Below, in pieces: positions 27,270 to 35,626 of a stretch of 64,000 nucleotides of DNA. This DNA comes from Schaalia canis (lineage in GTDB: Bacteria > Actinomycetota > Actinomycetes > Actinomycetales > Actinomycetaceae): contig NZ_RQZF01000001.1 of NCBI RefSeq assembly GCF_003858455.1, forward strand, positions 186,001 to 250,000, in the 5' to 3' direction. The notes under the pieces were generated by a model. That model was not told the DNA's origin and searched no databases. It was given only the letters and a program-made list of their open reading frames with translations. Positions within the stretch are counted from its first letter, which is position 1. Every line of letters starts with the position of its first letter. Made by a program: the position numbers and the translations under genes.

Positions 27270-28385
27270 CTAGAGCGTGTGCCGGACGCAGTCGATGAGG
27301 AAACAGCTGTACTCGGGGTAGAGCGTGAGGTCAAGGACAGGTGCGGACTGTTCCTCCTGGATTCGCCGCACCCTGGCCTCCAGAGCCTGCAAGTCGGCTG
27401 TGCAGCTATTGATGTACTCCTGCCGCTCGGCCTCGTCCTCGAAGTCTTCATCCTTCTGAGCCTCGGCAATGGCCTGCAGGATCTCATCACGGCATGCCTG
27501 CACGGTGCGTTCAAAGCGCTCAGTTCGCCCCGTCACCCAGAGCGCGTAGAAGTAATGATCCCAGTCGCTGTAAGAGTACTCCTCCAGCACCTCGTCGCAG
27601 GCATCTACAAAGTGCTCGTACTCTTCGAGGACGTAGTGGGCGTTGATGATCTCGATCGCATCAACATCGTCAGAGTTCAGCTGGTTAGGCTCAGCTTCGC
27701 CCTCGTGAACCCTGTTGAGGTAGTCGAGTGCAAGCTCCCTATTTCCCAGATAGATCTGGCAGTAGGCAAGTGCCAACACGAGCCGTGGTCTATCTGGATG
27801 GGCGGCGAGCAGTCCCTCAAACACCTCGACAGCCTCAGCGAAGCGCTTACCCTGAAACAGCGCAACCGCATAGCCGAAGGCGTACTCATAGTCACCACAG
27901 ATGGTCATTGCACGCTCAAAAGCGTGGATGCTCTGTGTAATATCCTCCGACACCCCGCCGTCAACGCACGAGGAAAAGTAGGCCAAACCTAGGCCCTTAT
28001 AGGTCTGTACGAATGGAGAACCCACATCAGCCACCTCGTGAAGGTAGTGTTTGCGCCGCTGGTCGTCATCGGCATAGAAGCCCAGATTCGTGAAAATGCG
28101 CGCCCGATCGCCATCACTGAGAACAGCGTCATTGTCGGACACGAACGACTCAAGCAACTTAATGCAGTGCTCTTCATCGAAGCGACATGCTAAACGCGCT
28201 GAAGCCAAGTAGCAGGCGACATCCACATCCGTCGGATGTTTCGCGTGTTCTGCCGTGAGGAACTCCTCCAGTTTCTGAAGGTACGGCAGCGTCTCATCGT
28301 AATCGTTGAAGAACTTTTTCTGTGGGTGCGCAACCGCAAAATCGTCCTGCAGGTGCTGCCAGTACTCTGCGATTACTCGTTCCAT
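27270..28385 (-). CDS. TPR-repeat protein of unknown function
   Basis: A 371-residue, strongly acidic, all-helical protein with tetratricopeptide-like repeats, best seen as YAFGYAVALFQGKRFAEAVE and RLVLALAYCQIYLGNRELAL (about residues 175-230). No signal peptide or membrane segment is visible, so it is cytoplasmic and probably a protein-binding scaffold. GGAG sits 6 nt before the ATG at 28383-28385; longer upstream extension runs antisense through the exonuclease gene and is not used. It starts 26 nt after the exonuclease stop, so the two are likely co-transcribed. Function unknown. Confidence 0.75.
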   Translation of the reverse strand: MERVIAEYWQHLQDDFAVAHPQKKFFNDYDETLPYLQKLEEFLTAEHAKHPTDVDVACYLASARLACRFDEEHCIKLLESFVSDNDAVLSDGDRARIFTNLGFYADDDQRRKHYLHEVADVGSPFVQTYKGLGLAYFSSCVDGGVSEDITQSIHAFERAMTICGDYEYAFGYAVALFQGKRFAEAVEVFEGLLAAHPDRPRLVLALAYCQIYLGNRELALDYLNRVHEGEAEPNQLNSDDVDAIEIINAHYVLEEYEHFVDACDEVLEEYSYSDWDHYFYALWVTGRTERFERTVQACRDEILQAIAEAQKDEDFEDEAERQEYINSCTADLQALEARVRRIQEEQSAPVLDLTLYPEYSCFLIDCVRHTL

Positions 28386-28411
28386 TGTTATCTCCGCCCC
28401 TTCCACGCACC

Positions 28412-29104
28412 TCACAGCAACTGTGCGGCGATCTCTGGTCTTTGCAGAGAGGCGACAATCAACGCGCAGGCCTCGGCATCGGAATCGGCCCGGTGATGAT
28501 TCAGGCGATACTCTGGCACGCAGGCGCGGGCAACGGTTGGCAGTTTGTGGTTTTCTAATCCGGGCATCACACGGGCGGCCAGGCGGTAGCTGCAATGGAA
28601 GCTGCGCGGATAGGTATTGACCTGGTAATACGCGTCGAGTTCTCTCCACACCCGGGCATCGAAAGCCGCATTATGCGCATAGACCGGCAGCGCGCCGATG
28701 AAATCACCCACCACTCCCCCGATGCCATCCCACGACGGCGCACGTTGAACATCTGCAAAAGAAATCCCATGCAGATAGGTGAACTCAAAACGTTGGAATC
28801 CGTGCGGAGGGAGCAGGTAGCTAACGAAACGGTCAACAATGCGCCCGTCGTAGACTTTCACCAGGGCGATCTGACATGCCGATACGCCTCCTTGTCGATT
28901 TGCCGTTTCAAAGTCAACGGCCACGAACTCGCGTGCCATCAGTTGCTCAGCGCTGGGAACGTAGCCGCCGCGCTTTCGAGAAGTTGAGCGCGACGAGGAC
29001 GGCGAGGGTCGGCGCGCAGAAGTTCCCTGTATCGAAGCACTCATGTGGGGAGGCGCCGAATACTCTTTTCCCTGACCACCTGGCATTTCGTCAAAGAGAT
29101 TCAT
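28412..29104 (-). CDS. DnaQ-like 3'-5' exonuclease
   Basis: RNase T/DnaQ (DEDDh) superfamily exonuclease of 230 residues. Motifs: Exo I FVAVDFETAN (about 60-69), Exo II VYAHNAAFDARVW (about 140-152), and Exo III HHRADSDAEACA (about 205-216, with the DEDDh histidine and last aspartate). The N-terminal 55 residues are Ser/Arg-rich and low in complexity. In size and sequence it resembles the many actinobacterial stand-alone exonucleases annotated as DNA polymerase III epsilon-like. GGGGAG 5 nt before the ATG at 29104 favours that start over an upstream GTG. It heads an apparent operon with the TPR gene. Confidence 0.85.
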   Translation of the reverse strand: MNLFDEMPGGQGKEYSAPPHMSASIQGTSARRPSPSSSRSTSRKRGGYVPSAEQLMAREFVAVDFETANRQGGVSACQIALVKVYDGRIVDRFVSYLLPPHGFQRFEFTYLHGISFADVQRAPSWDGIGGVVGDFIGALPVYAHNAAFDARVWRELDAYYQVNTYPRSFHCSYRLAARVMPGLENHKLPTVARACVPEYRLNHHRADSDAEACALIVASLQRPEIAAQLL

Positions 29105-29350
29105 CGCCACTCCCCTTCCTTAGATTCTGGCTCATTATCCCGTGGTCGCGTTTGGGAGAGCAACAGCAGCCAGCGGATCAACACGACGAAACCCAGCCAA
29201 CGCTGACATCTACAACATGCTCCCCCACATCCGCCTGATCTCACGCCCAGAACCCCACACAAAGACGCCTTAAGTATTAAGCACTATTCCTTGGTGAAGC
29301 GGGAATTATCCCAAGCAGTTTCTTTCCACTCTAGGTAAGGGGCAATATTC

Positions 29351-30823
29351 ATGAACACCGCATGTGCAGAACTGCGCCTTATCGCGTGCGACACCGGCAG
29401 CGCCAGGAGGCTTCTTGCCGAAATAGAGGATGTCCGCACAAAAAGCCTCGACATCAGCATTGCGGATGTCCCACCTGATCTTGCCTACCGTAATCCTGAA
29501 GCAATTGGCGAGGTCTATGCTGACCTTGCCGCGCGCGGTCACACATTCAGACAAGCCCGCGCGAGTATTCTGCGCCAAAACCCGCTCTACCCCCTTATCC
29601 ACTGGAGCAGCGAACGTCCTCGTCTTTCACGCGCCCTTGCAAAGCTCCCCCTCATCCGCCACAGTCGTCGCACTCTTAAAACCCAGCTTGACGCTGAACG
29701 CAACCGGATCCTCTACACCGGCATTGCCGCATCCCCCTAGCTTGGACAATGCGGGCGTGCCCTGGCCCTCCTGACAATCGCAGCAGCGCACGACCTCCAC
29801 TGCATTGCAGATGACACCAGAAACGCCGGCCAGTATGCAGGCATGGGAGGACCACTCACAGGCGCCAACCTCTACGCACCTTTCACCGCCGCAGGCAATA
29901 TCACCGGCACCAGTGTTACAGCACTCCTTTCCCCCGCTGACGCCTCCACCACAGACAGCACCACCGCAGCTTCCAACGCTGCCACTGACTCAACTGCCCC
30001 GCCCCGTCACCTCACCGACGCCCAAGCTTTCCTTGATGAGCCCATCACAGAAGGTTTCCGCCACATCGTCCGCTACTGCAGTGATAGCCTCGGCATTCGC
30101 GAACGCAAAGACGCAGTCAACGCACTCATCACCGACCACCTGCGCCAACGCCACCACAACGGGCACGCTCTTGACACGATGACAATGCTCAGCGTCGGTT
30201 GCGGGACAGCGCTACCTGTTCTCGAAGCGATGCGGCAGCTGTATGACGACTACGGGCATTGTCCGCGCTTAATCCTTCTCGACCAAGATCCAGTTGCCTT
30301 AAAAGCTGCTGAAGAGCTCGCCGCCCGGATGGGCCTAGCAGAACGTATTGAACTTCAGTGCCACAGCCTCTTTACGCCACGCGGCACGCTGCTCAACCTC
30401 GCCACGGTTCTTAAGGGTCGCATGCTTGATGTTGTGGAGGACTCCGGCCTGCGCGAATACCTGCCCGACACTATCTACGTCCACCTCACGCGCGCCAGGA
30501 TGCGGGCCCTCGTCCCAGGAGGGCTCATGGTGACGAGCAATATGAATGTGAACCGCCCTCAAAAAGAGTTCCTCCGCGGACTCATGGGATGGCCCATACC
30601 CGTCATCCACCGCACGATCATGCAGGGCGTGCGCCTCCACGAACGCGCAGGAATCAGCGCTCAACAGCTCCGTATCCAGGTCCTCCCCAGCGGGGTTTAT
30701 ACGGTGTTCAGTGCAACGACACCTCACGCTCAGCTTCTATTGGTTGTCCACCAGGCAGTAGTTGTTGTAACACCACAAGATTTCGCCCCTGGGCAGTGCA
30801 CCGTCACGAAGTTCGAGTTCTAG
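29351..30823 (+). pseudogene. Class I SAM-dependent methyltransferase gene interrupted by an in-frame TAG
   Basis: One reading frame of 490 sense codons runs from ATG 29351 (AAGGGG 8 nt upstream) to 30823, broken only by TAG at 29738-29740. The part before it (129 codons) starts MNTACAELRLIACDTGSARR. Directly after it the frame continues as LGQCGRALALLTIAAAHDLH, so coding character is kept across the stop and before the first downstream ATG (29843). The distal part has the methyltransferase motif LSVGCGTALPVLEAM, then LILLDQDPVAL and GGLMVTSNMN. A Ser/Thr/Ala-rich stretch precedes the domain. It is a fresh nonsense mutation, two separate genes, a readthrough gene or a sequencing error. Substrate unknown. 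Confidence 0.65.
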
Positions 30824-30859
30824 TGTGTTGCTCCTTGGGGGCCAGGTTTTCTCCTCCCT

Positions 30860-31372
30860 TCAGGAACGAGGCTCCCCAATGGGCGCAAAAATTGCCTTCG
30901 TGAGATCAGCTAGGTCAGCGGGAGCGAGTCGGATTGATAGCGTCCGCTTCCCACCCGAAATGACGAGGTAGTCGCGTAACTCAGCATCAGCGTCAATGAC
31001 CGTTCGCGCCGGGGTGCGTTGCCCAAGGGGAGAGATACCACCTGTAACGTAACCGGTGAGGCGCTCAGCTTTGGCTGGATCCATCATCTGCGCATGTTTA
31101 GCCCCCAGAGCACGGGCAATCTGCTTGAGATTCAACAGGCGGTCTGCCTGGACGATCCCGACAGCAGGTTTTCCGTCAGCTTCAACCATGAGGGTTTTGA
31201 ACACAGCCTGAGGATCAACCCCCAACACGCGCGCAGTATCGAGGGCATAGCCGCGCTCCATGATGCGCGAATGCTCGTACTCAAAGAGATCGAACTCAAC
31301 GCCGCTCTCTTCCAATACTCGCAAGGCGGGGGTACCTGCGCGTCCTTGCTTGGAGGCCATCTTTTTCACCAT
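30860..31372 (-). CDS. ybaK: Cys-tRNA(Pro)/Cys-tRNA(Cys) deacylase YbaK/EbsC
   Basis: Trans-editing enzyme that hydrolyses cysteine from mischarged tRNA-Pro. The 170 residues show the YbaK/ProX fold: TPALRVLEESGVEFDLFEYEH, then LGVDPQAVFKTLMVEADGKP with the conserved KT lysine (about residue 56) and GYVTGGISPLGQ (about 105-116), the family's signature loop. An AAAGGG site 8 nt before ATG 31370-31372 fixes the start. It is monocistronic or the last gene after the two GTPases on the same strand (62-bp gap). Confidence 0.92.
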   Translation of the reverse strand: MVKKMASKQGRAGTPALRVLEESGVEFDLFEYEHSRIMERGYALDTARVLGVDPQAVFKTLMVEADGKPAVGIVQADRLLNLKQIARALGAKHAQMMDPAKAERLTGYVTGGISPLGQRTPARTVIDADAELRDYLVISGGKRTLSIRLAPADLADLTKAIFAPIGEPRS

Positions 31373-31434
31373 GGTCTTGCCCTTTATTTCCTGCACGACT
31401 TTCAAAGTGTCTTCAGGTTACGTTAGCGGCCGAC

Positions 31435-33129
31435 CTACTCCCCCACCAATGCCTCAACAACTGCCACCTGGCGCGCATGTTCAGCCATCAGGGGCTCGCC
31501 AATGTGGTCCTTCGCGACTTCAGCAACACTACGTTGCAGGCGGCCTCGTGCAAGGGCACCGCGGCGTTTGGCACCGATGCGCCCTGCAATGCCAGCCGCT
31601 GTGGCAATGATGAGGGACACGGCGATCCCGCCAGCAAGTAACCATGTCGGCACTGGAACTATCCCCCACTGAGGTGCGCCAATATCCACCAGAAGGAAGT
31701 GCTTCACCAGGTGAATAACGGCCAGCCATCCTCCGCCGATGATGGCCACCAGCCACGCTAACCATTGAAGCAAGTCAGCGGCCTTCCACCAGCTTGGGGT
31801 AGCTGCCATGCCCAGATCAGTGCGGGCAATACCTCGCTGCAAGGCATCTGTCAGACTCTCAGCTCGGTCACGGGCAATACGGCGAATACGCTGCGCCCAC
31901 TGCTCTGGACGGCCTTGCGCAAAGCCCTCCACCGAGTGCCGCAAAGCAACAGACACACCTGAGGGCCCCATCAGTCGTGACAGGTCGACGTGGGTCATGG
32001 ACGCTTGGCGTCCGTCTCCCGAAAGATGAAGGCGCTTGAGCGGGTCAATCCGTAGGCTGCCCAGCCAGCGCAGAGGAAGCCAACCACATGTCTTCACCTG
32101 ACGATGACGATAGGCCGCCCGCACGGCCTTTGCCACACCGTCAACTGCCTCTGACTCAGCAAGAGCCAAACCCAATGCCTCGTGGACGTCCTTTCCTTGC
32201 TGGGTTGGCTGCCAGGCTCCCGCAGCACCGTTCTTTCCAGGCGTGCCATGCCCCAGGTCAAGTTCCTGGCGTAACTGTGCACGCAGGGCATCAAGATCAG
32301 CATGTAGAGTGACAGCGTCGTCTCGAACGCGCTGCGCCCGCTCCCCTAGCTGTGCGACAAGCTCTGCGATGCCTTCCCCGGTGAGTGCCGATGTCTCAAC
32401 AATGGTGGGAGTCTCTAATCCATCCTCTTGCAGTAACCTGGTCAGGCTTGCGCGAACAGTCTCGCGTTCGTCAACTGTCAGGCGATCCACCTGATTGAGA
32501 ACCACTATCACTGATTGTGCACGCGCCGCCATCGGAGCAATCCACTCGTTATGAATAATGGCGTCAGCATATTTTTGTGGGTCAACCACCCACACAACAA
32601 TGTCGACGCGTTCGTGCAGTCGACGGGCAAGTTCCCCATTCGAGCGGTCCACCGAGTCAATGTCAGGCACATCAATGAGGCACACGCCGGCGGGTAGTCG
32701 GCCCGGTTCTGGGATTTCGACACGTTGAGTTACCCCAGCCCAATCCAACAAGGCTCCGATGCCGGCGCCTTCGCGTTCACCTGGCGTTGCAGCATCGTCC
32801 TCGTCAATCGGGGCCACGGCCGCTAGTGGCAGACGGGTAGTCGGCCGGATAACGTCGGTAGCTGCCAACTGAGCGCCCGCAACAGCGTTGAAAATACTTG
32901 ACTTTCCAGATCCCGTAGCCCCGACAAGAGCCACAATCACACTAAAAGGATCGAGGCTATCGCGTGTGCTCACGCGTTGCATAACAGCCTTGGTTGCTGC
33001 CATTTTTTCGGGCGAGAGATCCTCTTCCAGGGCGTACAATAGATCGCTCAGCGAGGTGACTCGGGTGCGAAGTGCTCCGGCGGGCAGCTCTAGTGCATGG
33101 GCGGGGCGAGAGGAGCGGCGTTGCGTCAT
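31435..33129 (-). CDS. Dynamin-like/YfjP-type GTPase, second of a pair
   Basis: A 564-residue GTP-binding protein: G1 GATGSGKSS (70-78), G3 DVPDID (about 152-157), G4 NQVD (about 211-214). The long helical C-terminal half contains two hydrophobic segments (WLAWLVAIIGGGWLAVIHLV and WLLAGGIAVSLIIATAAGIA, about 450-520), so it is membrane-associated. Its start overlaps the upstream GTPase by 4 nt. Paired dynamin-like proteins in actinobacteria (for example Streptomyces DynA/DynB, mycobacterial IniA/IniC) remodel or stabilise membranes at division or under drug stress. Assignment to one of those functions is an inference from pairing and topology only. Confidence 0.8.
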   Translation of the reverse strand: MTQRRSSRPAHALELPAGALRTRVTSLSDLLYALEEDLSPEKMAATKAVMQRVSTRDSLDPFSVIVALVGATGSGKSSIFNAVAGAQLAATDVIRPTTRLPLAAVAPIDEDDAATPGEREGAGIGALLDWAGVTQRVEIPEPGRLPAGVCLIDVPDIDSVDRSNGELARRLHERVDIVVWVVDPQKYADAIIHNEWIAPMAARAQSVIVVLNQVDRLTVDERETVRASLTRLLQEDGLETPTIVETSALTGEGIAELVAQLGERAQRVRDDAVTLHADLDALRAQLRQELDLGHGTPGKNGAAGAWQPTQQGKDVHEALGLALAESEAVDGVAKAVRAAYRHRQVKTCGWLPLRWLGSLRIDPLKRLHLSGDGRQASMTHVDLSRLMGPSGVSVALRHSVEGFAQGRPEQWAQRIRRIARDRAESLTDALQRGIARTDLGMAATPSWWKAADLLQWLAWLVAIIGGGWLAVIHLVKHFLLVDIGAPQWGIVPVPTWLLAGGIAVSLIIATAAGIAGRIGAKRRGALARGRLQRSVAEVAKDHIGEPLMAEHARQVAVVEALVGE

Positions 33130-34829
33130 TGCATGACCTCTTTCAAAGCGCTCTCAACCGTGAGTGATGCAGTCTTGGATGTCTGGAGGGCCTCACGATT
33201 GTCAGTGGTTTGTTGTGCCATGGTGTCGCGAATGCCTACCACCATCTGCTCGCACGCTTCGGCAAGATGCTCACGTAGGAGTTCCTGAGCGCGTTTCGTC
33301 ATCGTGCGAACAGCTTGATCACCGAATACCGCTTCAAGAAGCTTTTGTGAGACTGCCGCACTGGCACCCGCTACGCCAAGCTCCATGCCGGTAATACCGC
33401 CGGTAGAGGCGAAGATGACAATCATGAGCGCAACGGCGACCACATTCACACCAATGGCCATAATGCGTGCCCCCGTGCGTTTTGACGCTCCCTGCGTGCG
33501 GACAATCTCCAACAGCTCAGCCTGCCACTGATGCGTAAGGTCGGCTGCTAAGTCGCGAGCATTCGGAGCAGAGGTGGCCGTCGGAAGGAGCCGTGCGAGC
33601 CATTGGTCAGACTTCCATGCGCCCTCAGCATCCTCGCGTAAACGCATGAGCTCATCTTCAATGAGGGTCGTTAATCCGGCTTCAAGTGCATCCTCAACGG
33701 GTGCGACAGGCGCGGGCTTACCGGTCAAATAACTCGTAATACGATCTCGGACGGCAGCGACGGTACGTGTCAAAGATCGTGTAAAGTCCGCGGCACCAAC
33801 GATTTCCTGCCAGCGGGCAACGACCTCGCCCCGCAAAAGTGTGCCATCTGCAGTGGCTTCTGTCAGGCGAAGAAGAGTGGTGTCAACCTCATGATCGAGT
33901 AGCTGGTGTCCGCGTGCCCGCAACGCCTCTTCAGCTTCTTCAGCGACACGCACCTCTTGCGCGGAGTGGAGAACTTGAGCAACTGAGGCAGCTACCGCGC
34001 GTTGGGCAACCTCAGCACGGGTCTGAGCATCAGCGGCCTGTTCTTTCAGCCAGTCGAGGACAGGAGCCACCTCCCCTTCAGTGAGCCGAGCATCTTCCAA
34101 CTGCTGTTCCTCGATGACGAAAAGTGGAGCTTTTGTCAGTCCTTGTGCCCCCATGAGTCGGGTGAGATCAGCGGAGACTTGTTCGCTTGCACCTTGCGGG
34201 ACGCGGTTGAGGACGATCGCGACGAGGACGCCACGCGCTGCTGCCGGGCCAAGCACAGACCAGGGAACAGCATCGGCGTAGCGCGCTGCAGTAGTCACAA
34301 ACACCCACAGGTCTGCGGCATCGAGCATCTGACGTGCCAGTGCGCGGTTTTCGTCAACAACGGAATCCACGTCGGGCGCATCAAGGATTGCCAATCCTTC
34401 CGGCAGAGTGTCGGTGGGACGCAGCTCAAGGTGAGCGGGTGTGCCGGCCTCGTGAGGGGCGGGCGGCCCGCTACGCGCCATTCGCGGCAATGCCGACAGG
34501 ATCGTTGAGTTCATGAACCACTCCGTGTCCTCGGGCCGATGTGCCAGCACGGGATGGCGGGTTGTCGGACGGACGACAGATGAGGTTGAGAGATTCTCTC
34601 CCACCAGCGAGTTCAACAGCGTGGATTTGCCTGAGCCGGTCGAGCCGCCGATCACACACAGTAAGGGGGCGTCGGTGGCCTCCAGACGAGGAAGAACGTG
34701 ATCGTCAAGAATACGCAATGCGCGCGCAGACGCTGCGGCACCAGCAACGGAGGCGTCAGTGGCAAGCTCAAAGGAGGTATGAGCAAGGGCCTGCCGGAGG
34801 TGGCGGAGGGCGGAAAGTGAAGTGGTCAT
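33126..34829 (-). CDS. Dynamin-like GTPase, first of a pair
   Basis: A 567-residue GTPase with G1 GGSTGSGKST (about 61-70), a PTTRHP G2-like region and G3 DAPDVDS (about 125-131). The G4 position reads VLNRVPQG instead of a canonical NKxD, so guanine specificity may be weak or nucleotide binding unusual. A C-terminal hydrophobic hairpin (IMAIGVNVVAVALMIVIFAS, about 460-480, then a glycine/alanine-rich stretch) suggests membrane insertion. ATG 34829 (MTTSLSALRHLRQAL) is chosen; a TTG seven codons upstream is also in frame. Translationally coupled to the second GTPase, so the two likely form a heteromeric complex. Confidence 0.8.
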   Translation of the reverse strand: MTTSLSALRHLRQALAHTSFELATDASVAGAAASARALRILDDHVLPRLEATDAPLLCVIGGSTGSGKSTLLNSLVGENLSTSSVVRPTTRHPVLAHRPEDTEWFMNSTILSALPRMARSGPPAPHEAGTPAHLELRPTDTLPEGLAILDAPDVDSVVDENRALARQMLDAADLWVFVTTAARYADAVPWSVLGPAAARGVLVAIVLNRVPQGASEQVSADLTRLMGAQGLTKAPLFVIEEQQLEDARLTEGEVAPVLDWLKEQAADAQTRAEVAQRAVAASVAQVLHSAQEVRVAEEAEEALRARGHQLLDHEVDTTLLRLTEATADGTLLRGEVVARWQEIVGAADFTRSLTRTVAAVRDRITSYLTGKPAPVAPVEDALEAGLTTLIEDELMRLREDAEGAWKSDQWLARLLPTATSAPNARDLAADLTHQWQAELLEIVRTQGASKRTGARIMAIGVNVVAVALMIVIFASTGGITGMELGVAGASAAVSQKLLEAVFGDQAVRTMTKRAQELLREHLAEACEQMVVGIRDTMAQQTTDNREALQTSKTASLTVESALKEVMQ

Positions 34830-34978
34830 CACTTCGAGCGTACACGGCAAAGATGCGATTAGCGCAGGAAAATACCTTAGCGTCCCCTGAGTTCTTAGAG
34901 TATGCGAACACCTTTACGGCTAGAGTCAGGGCGTATCGAAATGACGGCAGAAGCTCTCCAATAAGGTAATTTTTACGC

Positions 34979-35551
34979 ATGAACAAAATTACGCACGAGC
35001 CGGAAGCCATTTCCCTCCAAAAGGACACTCAAGCTCTCATACCTGCGTCAACGTCCGCTACTGTGTGAGAAGAAAACCATCGTGAGAATGATGTTGTAGT
35101 TCATGCACCCTCACTTGGTTCTTTCCATGTTGTCTCGCCAGAAGATCGAAGACAGCATCTAGTTTTCATTCAAGGCATTATTGACCGAATGGCTCGTACT
35201 TCAGCCAATATCAAGGGATGGCTCCTACCTGTAGTGACAGCCTCCTATGGCTACGCGCTCACAACATCCACCGTCAACGTAGCCTTACTTGGTATCACAG
35301 CAACCCTAATATTTGCATACATGGATACGGGATGCCTTGCAACGGAGCGTCGCTATCATCGTCTGTACGAACTGGTCGCGGCAGGCGATTCTTCGGTCAG
35401 GCCATTCTCCCTTAACTATGAGGAACACAAAAACCTCCAGAAGATACGCGCAAAGGACCGTTCAAGTGCTTTGTTTAGCTGGTCTATGTTGCCTTTCTAC
35501 GGCTCGATGCTCGCGGTGGGACTTACCGTTTTAGGACGACTTGCATGGTGA
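34979..35551 (+). pseudogene. Small membrane protein gene interrupted by an in-frame TGA
   Basis: From ATG 34979 a single frame encodes MNKITHEPEAISLQKDTQAL and onward to TGA at 35066-35068, then continues without another stop to 35551. The part after the TGA contains EDRRQHLVFIQGIIDRMART, resembling the conserved start of a family of small two-helix membrane proteins whose hallmark is a FxQxxIxRMAxxS segment before helix 1, then LLPVVTASYGYAL, a second helix and an ERRYHRLYELV stretch. ATG 35189 would give a 120-residue protein lacking the conserved segment. Function of the family is unknown to me. AAGG lies 12 nt before the first ATG. Confidence 0.55.
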
Positions 35552-35573
35552 ATACAGTGGCACTAAAAAGGTG

Positions 35574-35599
35574 GTGGGAGCCTTAAAATCGGCTCCCAC
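35574..35599. terminator. Terminator of hisS (bidirectional)
   Basis: Arms 35574-35582 and 35591-35599 pair over 9 bp around an 8-nt loop. On the minus strand the hairpin is followed by CCTTTTTAG, a U tract, marking the end of the core block. Confidence 0.8.
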
Positions 35600-35626
35600 A
35601 CCCTCTCAACGAATCCTCACGCCTAT

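Noticed and set aside
29843-30823. A separate methyltransferase gene starting at ATG 29843
   Set aside because: Coding character in the same frame extends upstream to the TAG at 29738 and there is no ribosome-binding site before 29843, so an interrupted longer gene is preferred.
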